From Entophlyctis helioformis (taxonomy: Eukaryota; Chytridiomycota; Chytridiomycetes; Chytridiales; Chytriomycetaceae): a stretch of 61,334 nucleotides of DNA. This document shows positions 30,906 through 40,169 of the stretch, piece by piece. Under the pieces are notes generated by a model. The model was not told where the DNA came from, ran no database searches, and saw nothing but the letters and a program-made list of their open reading frames with translations. Location of the stretch: the NCBI GenBank assembly GCA_025526915.1, contig JAHLKH010000170.1, positions 1-61,334 on the forward strand. The letters run 5' to 3'. A program made the translations under genes and the position numbers. Each line of letters opens with the position of its first letter. The stretch's first letter is position 1.

Positions 30906-31259
30906 GCCTGCTGCGTCTTTAGCTGAATGGAGCACCACGAGTCGGACGGACGTCCAGCAGACGGACACACATGCGCGAGCACGCCACCTACAAGAATGTG
31001 ACTGGGGAGGTTGATCAAGTCGATGAATCGAGGCTGGATGACAGGCGGGTCACGTGAGGAGACACGTGACTGGATGGCATCTTGCAGGCCCACATGCCGT
31101 CAAGGTGCGTCAAGCAGCGCAGTCGGTGTCCAAAGAGCAACTGCCACTGTGCGATCGTGTTGGCCACCAGTGAGCACCGGTTGTGACAGCAGTGTCGGTT
31201 GTGCCAGAAGCAGCCAGAAGCCGACCCACTTTTTTCTTTTTTGATCTCGAATACGCACA

Positions 31260-32774
31260 ATGACGGACACGAGCACAGCAACGACGGCGCCGCTGGACGC
31301 CGACCTGCTCATTGTCGCTGGCACATACGAGCGTCTGCTGTACGGGCTGGCATGTCCCATGCCGACAGCTGCCACAGCGCCTGCAGATGACACCACAGCG
31401 ACTGCCAATGCAGCCTCCGGCGCAAATGGCACGGCAGAAACGGTGACAGCAGCAGCAGCAGCAGCGCTTGAGCCAATCTTCATCTACCCGGCTCACCACC
31501 ATTGCATCAAGTCGCTCGCAACCAACGGCCGGTACCTCGCAACAGGCTCGACCGATGAGCATGTCAAGCTGTACGACCTGCGCATCCGCAAGGAAATCGG
31601 CACGCTCATGCACCATTCAGGCACCATCACGTCACTCGCCTTCTTCTCGCGCACGCATCTTTTGTCGGCCTCTGAGGACGGCACCGTTGCCATCATCCGC
31701 ACCCGCGACTGGGAGGTTCTCAAGACGCTCGTCGGGCACGTCGGGCCGGTGCTCGCCATGTCGGTGCACCCGTCTGGCAAGATCCTGCTGACGGTCGGCA
31801 AGGACAAGACGATCAAGTGCTGGGACCTGACCACGGCCAAGTGTGCGAGCACGGTGCGGTTCCAGACCGTGCCCGAGGATGTGGTGTGGAGTCCGTGCGG
31901 CACAAGATACGCCGTGGCGTTTGAGAAGAGTGTCGTGGTGCATGATATGTCGGACGGGCTTGCCGTCGCCAAGATCGACAGCCCCAAGTCGCGGATCAAT
32001 GCGGTTGCGTTTACCAAAGTGGAGGGCGAGATGCAGGGCGATGGGCCGGCTGCACAGGCGCTGCGTCAGGGCGTGCTGGTGCTCGGTGCAGAGGACCGGA
32101 CTGTGACGGTTGTCTCGCTCAACGGCGATGTCGTGATGCGGTGGTTGTCAGGCCACGGCGCGCGCATCAAGGATGTGGCGACAATCATGGCTGCAAAGAG
32201 ACAAACCACAGTCGTCGCAACGTGTGCGACAGACGGCGGCATCTTTGTCTGGGATCTCAAGGCCTGCTATGCGGCGCTCGGCCGCTCTGATGGCGGATTC
32301 GCGTATTCTCCTGTGCCTGCTCCCCAGTCGGCTTCGACGGTCAAGGAGCCGCCTTTCACAGTGCTGCAAGTGCCATCGAGTGCCACGCCAGCCAAGATTG
32401 CGTCGTTTGATGCCAAGTGCCGGTTGACGTGTCTCTCGATCACGACCATGGATCCCAAGGCCATGCAGTCGATTGCCGAGGGCCAAGCTGCCTCTGCATT
32501 GAATGCAGCGGCTGCAGACGGAATCGAGTCTGATTTTGAGGACGCTGCGTTTGGCAAGGGCCGTGTCGTGGTCAAGATGAACGGCGATGGCGCTGACGAG
32601 ATTGACGTGGACCGCACCAAGGTAAAGAAGCGCTTCAACGGCAAGGCCAAGAAGGGCAGCAACAAGGGTGTCCCTGCACCAGCTGCGCGCGGCCAGCACA
32701 AGGTCAAGAAGGCGCTCAGCAAGAAGAAGGGCTTTGGCGGCCATGCAGGCAAGCCCAGACCGGCCAAGAAGTAG
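31260..32774 (+). CDS. WD40 protein of the MAK11/PAK1IP1 type (60S ribosome biogenesis)
   Basis: This is a single-exon protein of 504 aa. The N-terminus LIVAGTYERLLYGL is the typical opening of this family. Six to seven WD-type blades follow, including GRYLATGSTDEHVKLYDL, SRTHLLSASEDGTVAIIRT and LTVGKDKTIKCWDLTTAKC (19 residues). The C-terminal ~90 residues are Lys/Gly-rich (KKALSKKKGFGGHAGKPRP), consistent with nucleolar RNA contact. In yeast and human this family takes part in assembly of the large ribosomal subunit. An Ala/Thr-rich insert of ~40 aa separates the first strand from the propeller, longer than usual. The small gene converging on it may also serve ribosome biogenesis (tentative). 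Confidence 0.87.
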   Translation: MTDTSTATTAPLDADLLIVAGTYERLLYGLACPMPTAATAPADDTTATANAASGANGTAETVTAAAAAALEPIFIYPAHHHCIKSLATNGRYLATGSTDEHVKLYDLRIRKEIGTLMHHSGTITSLAFFSRTHLLSASEDGTVAIIRTRDWEVLKTLVGHVGPVLAMSVHPSGKILLTVGKDKTIKCWDLTTAKCASTVRFQTVPEDVVWSPCGTRYAVAFEKSVVVHDMSDGLAVAKIDSPKSRINAVAFTKVEGEMQGDGPAAQALRQGVLVLGAEDRTVTVVSLNGDVVMRWLSGHGARIKDVATIMAAKRQTTVVATCATDGGIFVWDLKACYAALGRSDGGFAYSPVPAPQSASTVKEPPFTVLQVPSSATPAKIASFDAKCRLTCLSITTMDPKAMQSIAEGQAASALNAAAADGIESDFEDAAFGKGRVVVKMNGDGADEIDVDRTKVKKRFNGKAKKGSNKGVPAPAARGQHKVKKALSKKKGFGGHAGKPRPAKK

Positions 32775-32851
32775 GGGCCGGTGGCTGGTCTCTTGAAATA
32801 AACGAGCGTGTGCAAGATGTGTACATTGTGCATTCGGATGGATCGCCCGCG

Positions 32852-33655
32852 TCATGCTGCTGCTTGCATGCGTTTGGCGAGACGCACCCGTTCGCGAATA
32901 TCGACTTCCAGCCGCAAGTCTACCCAGTGTGTGACATCCCATTCCCGCCGGATAACGCCCACATTGCCTCCACTGCTGCTGCTGCCCTCTTCTGTCCCAG
33001 CATCCTTGCTCCCGCTGCCGCCAACACCACCACCACTACTACCACCACCGCTGGCTTCATCTGGCCCGCCAGAAACGCGCAGATCCAGCCGGCTCTGCAC
33101 CAGGTCCTCGAGCACAAACAGCTCCCTCACATAGCCGGCTGCCACAGCATCGATCCATCCAGCCGCCACCACGGCAGGCACATCGCTCGCCGGATCGACC
33201 ACCAGCTTTCCGAGCAGAGCAGGGCCGCCGGCTTTCGCCAGCGCGTCCTTGGCGAGCGTCTGCATGGACGCCGTCACGGCCTGCAACGCATCCAAGATAT
33301 CTCCCAGCAGCAGCGCCATGATGTCTTCGATGGCCTCGGTCTGCTTGCGCAGCAGCCGCGGGAGCGCCGACGGGAAGTCGCGGAGAAAGGGCGGGTCGAC
33401 TGCGGTGTTGGTCTTGTGTGGTTCCTGCAGGTCCATTGGCGGGTTGGAATGCAGCGATGCCGAGAGCGCTGGCATGCAGGTGGCCGACGACGCCGACGCC
33501 GCCGAAAGACGGATGTACGCCATGGTCTGCGAGCGCTGCTGGCACTGGTTCTCGAGCGAGGCGAGCAGCTGTGCGCCACGCGCATGGACGTGCGTCCAGT
33601 CTTGGACGAGGCTCTCGAGCTTGTCGAGCAGTTTGAGCGATACGCTGGTTGTCAT
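32852..33655 (-). CDS. Helical protein, possibly of the C1orf109/AIRIM type
   Basis: A 267-aa single-exon protein. Residues 1-150 are predicted helical, with LLDKLESLVQDW, FPSALPRLLRKQTEAIEDIM and DILDALQAVTASMQTLAKD. A Gly/Ser-rich linker (about 190-225) and a last helix (WVDLRLEVDIRERVRLAKR) complete it. The arrangement of an 'FP..L..LLRKQ' helix after a Gln-rich coil recalls the ribosome maturation factor AIRIM, and the neighbour is a ribosome-biogenesis WD40 gene. The match is by eye and weak, so the protein is best called hypothetical. The start at 33655 is the first ATG of the compact domain; the frame stays open upstream through low-complexity sequence that belongs to the next gene. 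Confidence 0.55.
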   Translation of the reverse strand: MTTSVSLKLLDKLESLVQDWTHVHARGAQLLASLENQCQQRSQTMAYIRLSAASASSATCMPALSASLHSNPPMDLQEPHKTNTAVDPPFLRDFPSALPRLLRKQTEAIEDIMALLLGDILDALQAVTASMQTLAKDALAKAGGPALLGKLVVDPASDVPAVVAAGWIDAVAAGYVRELFVLEDLVQSRLDLRVSGGPDEASGGGSSGGGVGGSGSKDAGTEEGSSSSGGNVGVIRREWDVTHWVDLRLEVDIRERVRLAKRMQAAA

Positions 33656-33718
33656 TCGCCGAGATGGATTGGCAGACAAAATTCTTGCCAAAAATCCAAA
33701 CTCGTCACCGCGGCCGCC

Positions 33719-35105
33719 ATGGGCCAGACAGGCTCGCACCCGCTCGCAGCGCAGAACGCAGACGGCAGCCTCGAGAGCACCGACCGTGTTGCCGCAGAAT
33801 CGTCTCACTGTGCGTCTCACTGCCACGCACGCTCTGTCTGCCCGCGTGTGCTCCTGCCCCCTTGCCACGCCTGCCACGCCTGCCATGCCTGCCACGCCTG
33901 CTGCACGCCAAGCCACGTACCCATGCCCTCCATGAAGAAGCTTCAAAGCTTGTTGACTGACTCGCCACTTCCGCCATGGCATGCTCTGCCACCATGCCCT
34001 GCCACCATGCCGTGCCATCCGCCCATGGTGCGACGTGCGGCCCTGCCACGCAACTCGCGCGAACGGCTCGGCCATGCAACCCGCCCGCTGGACTGCGTGC
34101 TGCGTGGATACGTGCCTCGGCTTGGTCATGCCTGCCGAAACGCTTGCTCCAAATCCAACAACCAAACCTCGGCCTGGATTCTTCCCGCCACCGATCTACT
34201 TGCTACCCGCCACCATGGGCCTGCCAACCGCCTCGCATATCCACAGTCACCCTCGTTGAAATCAAGCGTCTTCACAAGGCCTTCTCAAAGTATGCAGACG
34301 AGAACAACACGATCGACAAGTCAGACTTTAAAAAGGTGGCCTTCTCTTCTCTCTCTCTCTCTGCCAGCCACCGCTTCATGCGGCCTGCAAACACGACGGC
34401 TGACTGACGCTTTGGCTGCAGGCACTCGAGCACAACGTGAACGCATGGTCTGCAGGCGCACAATACCTGTTCCTCGAGCGGTTGTTTGATGCATTCGATC
34501 TTGACGGCAACCACCGCATTGATTTCAACGAGTTTATCAAGGGGCTCTCTGCGTTTTTCAAGGGCGACGAAGACGAGAAACAAGAATGTGGGTCGTGGGC
34601 GTCGTGTCTGGATTGTGAGATGGCTGCTGATGCAAGTGCTGTGGGCGGGATGATACAGTGTCGTTTCGGCTCTATGATATCGACAAGAGTGGGTCCATTG
34701 AGCCCAAGGAGCTCATCAAGATTCTCGCCAAGATGGTGCGTGCACGAGGCTGGCGATATGCACGGTGCTTTGCACGTGACTGATGCCGCAATGCTGGCAT
34801 GGAATGCATTGGCGACGACAGTATTCTGCCTTTTACAACGAGGACCAAACAGCTCGCGTGTCAGCCATGGTCAACCAGATATTTCAAGACCTGGACATCA
34901 ATGGCGATGGCTCACTGGTGTGTTTTTTTCGGAGGCCGTTCATGAGTGTATCTATAAATACTCACAGTGCTCCATGGATCTGCAGTCTGTGACAGAGTTC
35001 AAGCTCATGGCCATCAAGGAGCCCATGATGATTGACTTTGTGGAGCAGTTTCTGAGGATACCCGAAGGCGACGTGGACAGAGACAGTCTGATCACCCAGG
35101 AATGA
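33719..35105 (+). CDS. EF-hand calcium sensor, possibly N-myristoylated
   Basis: Six exons, 33719-33809, 34247-34335, 34422-34587, 34659-34735, 34822-34917 and 34986-35105, join in frame to 212 aa. The start MGQTGS fits an N-myristoylation signal. One degenerate EF hand (DENNTIDKSDF) is followed by three canonical loops: DLDGNHRIDFNE, DIDKSGSIEPKE and DINGDGSLSVTE. The segment GLSAFFKGDEDEKQELSFRL resembles calcineurin B-like proteins, neuronal-calcium-sensor relatives and the ciliary sensor calaxin (EFCAB1). A calaxin-like identity would fit a flagellated fungus, but I cannot choose among these. Intron 1 (437 bp) is long for the window, so a small exon could be missed. Confidence 0.78.
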
Positions 35106-35257
35106 CAGCTGGCTCGCACTATACAGAATGCAACACTCTGCTCTCACTTCTCTCCCTCATTGTCTGGGTCCCCCACGCGGCCAAACTCTATTGAAAAAAC
35201 CATTGATGCCGTCACGTGTCGGTGTGTGTGCTTCAACATACGTGCCCCACATTGACA

Positions 35258-36235
35258 CGACTTTCCGTATCCGACACCATCTGCCGCCATGTCCAAGGAG
35301 CTCCGCACGTTCACTCGTCAGGAGGTCGCTACCCACAACAGCGAGAAGAGCGCCTGGATTATCATCGACAGCCTTGTCTACGACATCACCAACTTTGCTG
35401 CGCTGCATCCTGGTGGCGAGAAGGTCATCCTCGAGGTTGCCGGCAAGGATGCCACCGGTGAGTGCGCTCTCTGTGCGTGTCTGCGTCTGTGTGTCTGCAT
35501 GTCCGTGTGTGTGTCTGCCTGCTTGCCCTGCCCTGCGCTGTTCTGGCCGGCACCTGTGTTCAGCAGCAGCTGTGCGGGCAGCTACCAGCTGTGCCGCCTG
35601 TGCCGCCTGTGACTTGGCTGTGTGTGCGTGCCTGTGTGCGTGTGCGTCTGAGGTTGGATGTGCAGCAGGCTGCCTGATCTGCGTGTGTGTGGATCGGCTG
35701 CTGCTGCTGCTGCTGCTGCTGCCAACCAGCCGGCCAGCCAGACACACACACCGGCCGTCTGTCTGCCTGCCTGCCACGGGCCGTGCCTGCCCCTCTGCCC
35801 CTCTGCCCCCACTCCGTCGCTCAGACACCGGCACGTGCTCAGCAGCTTGCTGTTGCACCAGCCGCTGTGCGTTGTCTGCGCCACAGCCGAAACGGCAGCC
35901 GATGCGATTGCTCGCCTTGTCACGGTGACGGCAGATCGCTGCCGCTGCCACTGCCGTGGCCGCTGCCTGCCTGCCTGCCATCTCCCTCCCACCTCCTGCA
36001 CCAACTCACGCTGTCGTCCCCTTGCCCACACCACTCTGCAGAGGAGTTCTACGCCTACCACCGCCAGGAAGTGCTCCGCAAGTACCCGCGTCTGCACATT
36101 GGCTCCATCGTCAACGAGAAGCCCAAGATCATCGTCAATGTCCCCGGCCTCGTCAGCCAGATTCCCTATGCTGAGGCCTCGTACCTCCAGGGCTTCCGCT
36201 CCGTCTACTTCAACGACTCGCACCGCCGTTTCCAG
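35258..36235 (+). repeat. Segmental duplicate, copy 1 (pairs with 37731-38707)
   Basis: This block holds the proximal leader, exon 1, the whole 584-bp first intron and the start of exon 2. It is almost identical to the block at 37731-38707. I see only about five differences in the intron, including one C in a C run. Identity drops sharply after HRRFQ in exon 2. Confidence 0.92.
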
Positions 36236-37565
36236 AAGGCCATTCGCACGTTTGTGCAGTCCGAGGTGATGCCCGAGGCTCTCATTGGCGAAGACCAAGG
36301 CAAGCCTGGCTCCGACGAGCTCTTCAAGAAGATGGGCGACTTTGGCTGGCTCGCCACGCGTATTGGTCCCGGCGAGCACCTCAAGAACTTTAAGCTCCCT
36401 GCGGACATCAAGCCCGAGGAGTTTGACTACTTCCACGAGATGATCGCTCACGACGAGATGTGCCTCATGGCCACTCCTGGCTTCTCAGAGTCTCTCGGTT
36501 CGGGCATGGTCATTGGCCTGCCGCCCGTCATCCACTTTGGTCCCAAGGCGCTCAAGGAGCGTGTTGTTCCCGAGGTGCTGCGCGGCGAGAAGCGCATTTG
36601 CTTGGCGATCACGGAGCCTGCCGCTGGCTCAGATGTCGCTGGTATCAAGACCACTGCCGTCAAGACCGCCGATGGCAAGCACTACATTGTCAATGGTCTC
36701 AAGAAGGTTCGTGTCTTGCATCGCGTGGAAGATGGATGCCAAGCTAACACTGTTATGGTACTCGTTGCAGTGGATCACCAACGGCACCGCTTGCCAGTAC
36801 TTCACCACCGCTGTCCGCACCGGCCCTGGTGCAGGTGGCATCTCGATGCTTCTCATCGAGCGCACTGACGGCGTTGAGACCAAGCCCATTAAGACGAGCA
36901 CGTCCCCTGCTGCTGGCACCTCGTATGTCACGTTCGAAAACGTCAAGGTTCCCGTCGAGAACCTCCTCGGCAAGGAGGGTGCTGGCTTCCAGGTCATCAT
37001 GTACAACTTCAACCACGAGCGCTGGGTCATGTGCTGTGCCGCCATCCGTTTTGCACGTCTCGTTGTCGAGGAGTGCTTCAAGTGGGCCAACCAGCGCAAG
37101 GTGTTTGGCAAGTCCCTCCTCGAGCAGCCTGTCATTCGCAACAAGCTCGCTCACATGGTAAGCAGCTCTTGGCATCTTGTGCACCTTACCGTGGTTCCTG
37201 CGACTTGCGCTGACTGTTTTATTATGCGTCCATGTATCCAGATCGCCGAGGTCGAGGCTCACCAGAACTGGCTCGAGAACCTCACGTACCAGATGACGCA
37301 GATGTCGTACAAGGAGCAGTCCGTCAAGCTTGCTGGCCCGATCGCTCTCCTCAAGTTCAGCTCTACCCGCATGCTCCACAACGTCTCTGACAATGCTTGC
37401 CAAATCTTTGGTGGACGCGGTATCACCAAGACCGGCATGGGCCGCGTCATTGAGGTGTTCCAGCGCACGTACAAGTTCTCTGCTATCCTCGGCGGATCTG
37501 AGGAGATCCTTGCCGACCTCGGTGTGCGCCAGGCCATGAGAGGCTTCCCCAACGCTCGCCTCTGA
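35289..37565 (+). CDS. Cytochrome b5-acyl-CoA dehydrogenase fusion, copy A
   Basis: Exons 35289-35457, 36042-36706, 36771-37157 and 37242-37565 give 514 aa. Residues 1-80 are a cytochrome b5 domain with the heme motif HPGGEK and a later heme-side histidine near YAYHRQE. Residues ~120-510 are an acyl-CoA dehydrogenase: ITEPAAGSD (flavin/substrate loop), [26 protein letters not shown], and GGSEEI near the C-terminus. The dehydrogenase oxidises an acyl-CoA at C2-C3 with FAD. The fused b5 suggests an electron path other than, or besides, ETF; this is inference. No signal or targeting peptide is obvious, so cytosol or peroxisome is possible (the C-terminus NARL resembles a weak PTS1). The tandem partner is 196 bp downstream. 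Confidence 0.9.
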
Positions 37566-37730
37566 GCTAGTTGGGTTGCGTCGCATTGTCTGACACGTGT
37601 GAATGAATGTCCCTGATCCCGACCCCACATCACGAGATCACGCGAGCACAGGCCAGTACGCGTCTTTGGTTGACGCGTACGGGAACAATGGGCACGCTTC
37701 GTGGCCCGACGTACGTGCCCCTCGTTGACA

Positions 37731-38707
37731 CGACTTTCCGTATCCGACAACACCTGCCGCCATGTCCAAGGAGCTCCGCACGTTCACTCGTCAGGAGGTC
37801 GCTACCCACAACAGCGAGAAGAGCGCCTGGATTATCATCGACAGCCTCGTCTACGACATCACCAACTTTGCTGCGCTGCATCCTGGTGGCGAGAAGGTCA
37901 TCCTCGAGGTTGCCGGCAAGGATGCCACCGGTGAGTGCGCTCTCTGTGCGTGTCTGCGTCTGTGTGTCTGCATGTCCGTGTGTGTGTCTGCCTGCTTGCC
38001 CTGCCCTGCGCTGTTATGGCCGGCACCTGTGTTCAGCAGCAGCTGTGCGGGCAGCTACCAGCTGTGCCGCCTGTGCCGCCTGTGACTTGGCTGCGTGTGC
38101 GTGCCTTTGTGCGTGTGCGTCTGAGGTTGGATGTGCAGCAGGCTGCCTGATCTGCGTGTGTGTGGATCGGCTGCTGCTGCTGCTGCTGCTGCTGCCAACC
38201 AGCCGGCCAGCCAGACACACACACAGGCCGTCTGTCTGCCTGCCTGCCACGGGCCGTGCCTGCCCCTCTGCCCCTCTGCCCCACTCCGTCGCTCAGACAC
38301 CGGCACGTGCTCAGCAGCTTGCTGTTGCACCAGCCGCTGTGCGTTGTCTGCGCCACAGCCGAAACGGCAGCCGATGCGATTGCTCGCCTTGTCACGGTGA
38401 CGGCAGATCGCTGCCGCTGCCACTGCCGTGGCCGCTGCCTGCCTGCCTGCCATCTCCCTCCCACCTCCTGCACCAACTCACGCTGTCGTCCCCTTGCCCA
38501 CACCACTCTGCAGAGGAGTTCTACGCCTACCACCGCCAGGAAGTGCTCCGCAAGTACCCGCGTCTGCACATTGGCTCCATCGTCAACGAGAAGCCCAAGA
38601 TCATCGTCAACGTCCCCGGCCTCGTCAGCCAGGTGCCTTATGCCGAGCCCTCGTACCTCCAGGGCTTCCGCTCCGTCTACTTCAACGACTCGCACCGCCG
38701 TTTCCAG
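37731..38707 (+). repeat. Segmental duplicate, copy 2 (pairs with 35258-36235)
   Basis: This is the second copy of the leader-exon 1-intron 1-exon 2 block. The first intron is 583 bp against 584 bp in the other copy, with only a handful of substitutions. Confidence 0.92.
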
Positions 38708-40056
38708 GGCGAGGTCCGCAAGTTCATGGAGGAGGTTGTCCGTCCCGAGGGCCAGGTCTTTGAGGACATGGAGAAGCCCGTGTCTGTTGAAGTCATGAAG
38801 AAGATTGGTGCTCAGGGTCTCCTTGCTGCGCGCATTGGTCCCGGTGACCACCTCAAGGGATACACGCTTCCTGGCGGCGTGAAGCCCGAGGAGTTTGACT
38901 ACTTCCACGAGATGATCGCTCACGACGAGCTGTCTCACCTTAGCATTCCAGGCTACGGCGACTCGGTTGCCACCGGCATGGTCATTGGCCTGCCGCCCGT
39001 CCTCCACTTTGGCTCCAAGGCCACCAAGGCCAAGGTCATTCCCGAGGTGCTCAATGGCGAGAAGCGCATTTGCTTGGCGATCACGGAGCCGAATGCTGGC
39101 TCAGATGTTGCGGCCATCAAGACCACCGCCGTCAAGACCGCCGATGGCAAGCACTACATTGTCAATGGTGTCAAGAAGGTATGCACTCGACCTGCGTGTT
39201 TATCGCGCGTGTTGATGGCTGACTGTGATTTGCCGTCACCGGAATGTCTGCTCGCATACAGTGGATCACCAACGGTGTTGACTGCGACTACTTCACCACC
39301 GCTGTCCGCACAGGTCCTGGCGCAGGTGGCATCTCGATGCTCCTGATTGAGCGCTCCGATGGTCTCGAGACCAAGAAGATCAAGACCAGTTACTCGAGCG
39401 CTGCTGGCACGTCGTACGTCATCATGGAGAACGTCAAGGTTCCCGTCGAGAACCTCCTCGGCAAGGAGGGTGGTGGCTTCCAGGTCATCATGTACAACTT
39501 CAACCACGAGCGCTGGCTCATCATCTGTGGTATCCTCCGTATCACGCGCCTCGTTGTCGAGGAGTGCTTCAAGTGGGCCAACCAGCGCAAGGTGTTTGGC
39601 AAGTCCCTCCTCGAGCAGCCTGTCATTCGCAACAAGCTCGCTCACATGGTAAGCAGCTCTTGGCATCTTGTGCACCTTACCGTGGTTCCTGCGACTTGCG
39701 CTGACTGTTTTATTATGCGTCCATGTATCCAGATCGCCGAGGTCGAGGCTGTGCAGAACTGGCTCGAGAACCTCACGTACCAGATGACGCAGATGTCGTA
39801 CAAGGAGCAGTCCATCAAGCTTGCTGGCCCGATCGCTCTCCTCAAGCTCCAATGCACGCGTGTCGCGCACAACGTCTCTGACAATGCTTGCCAAATCTTT
39901 GGTGGACGTGGCATCACCAAGACCGGCATGGGCCGCGTCATTGAGGCGTTCCAGCGCACGTACAAGTTTGGCGCTATCCTCGGCGGATCCGAGGAGATTA
40001 TGGCCGACCTCGGCGTGCGCCAGGCCATGAAGGGTATGCCCAACGCCCGCCTCTGA
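37762..40056 (+). CDS. Cytochrome b5-acyl-CoA dehydrogenase fusion, copy B
   Basis: Exons 37762-37930, 38514-39178, 39262-39648 and 39733-40056 give the same length (514 aa) and phases as copy A. Heme motif [31 protein letters not shown] and GGSEEI are present. The cytochrome domain is identical to copy A. The N-terminal dehydrogenase part (about residues 125-200) differs strongly ([16 protein letters not shown] against [16 protein letters not shown]), which may alter acyl-chain preference. Intron 1 and the 84-bp intron 3 are nearly or fully identical to those of copy A, while intron 2 (83 against 64 bp) is unrelated, a gene-conversion pattern. It ends 113 bp from the stop of the converging polymerase gene. 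Confidence 0.9.
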
Positions 40057-40169
40057 GAATCCTGCTTGCCTGACTCGAAACAACGTGGCATGCGTGCCAT
40101 GTTCAATGAAGAAACTTGGACGAGATTTACTGTCAAATTGTTCTTGGTACTTTGTTGCTGGCATCTTGT

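Noticed and set aside
32810..34489. A 559-codon plus-strand frame covering the AIRIM-like gene and EF-hand exons
   Set aside because: The composition is low-complexity and it breaks the well-supported EF-hand exon structure; only its segment 33719-33809 is used, as exon 1.
35458..38513. Coding potential inside the first introns of the two dehydrogenases (long open frames rich in Cys, Leu and His)
   Set aside because: The frames are CTG/TGT-repeat translations flanked by good splice sites; near identity between copies reflects gene conversion, not protein constraint.
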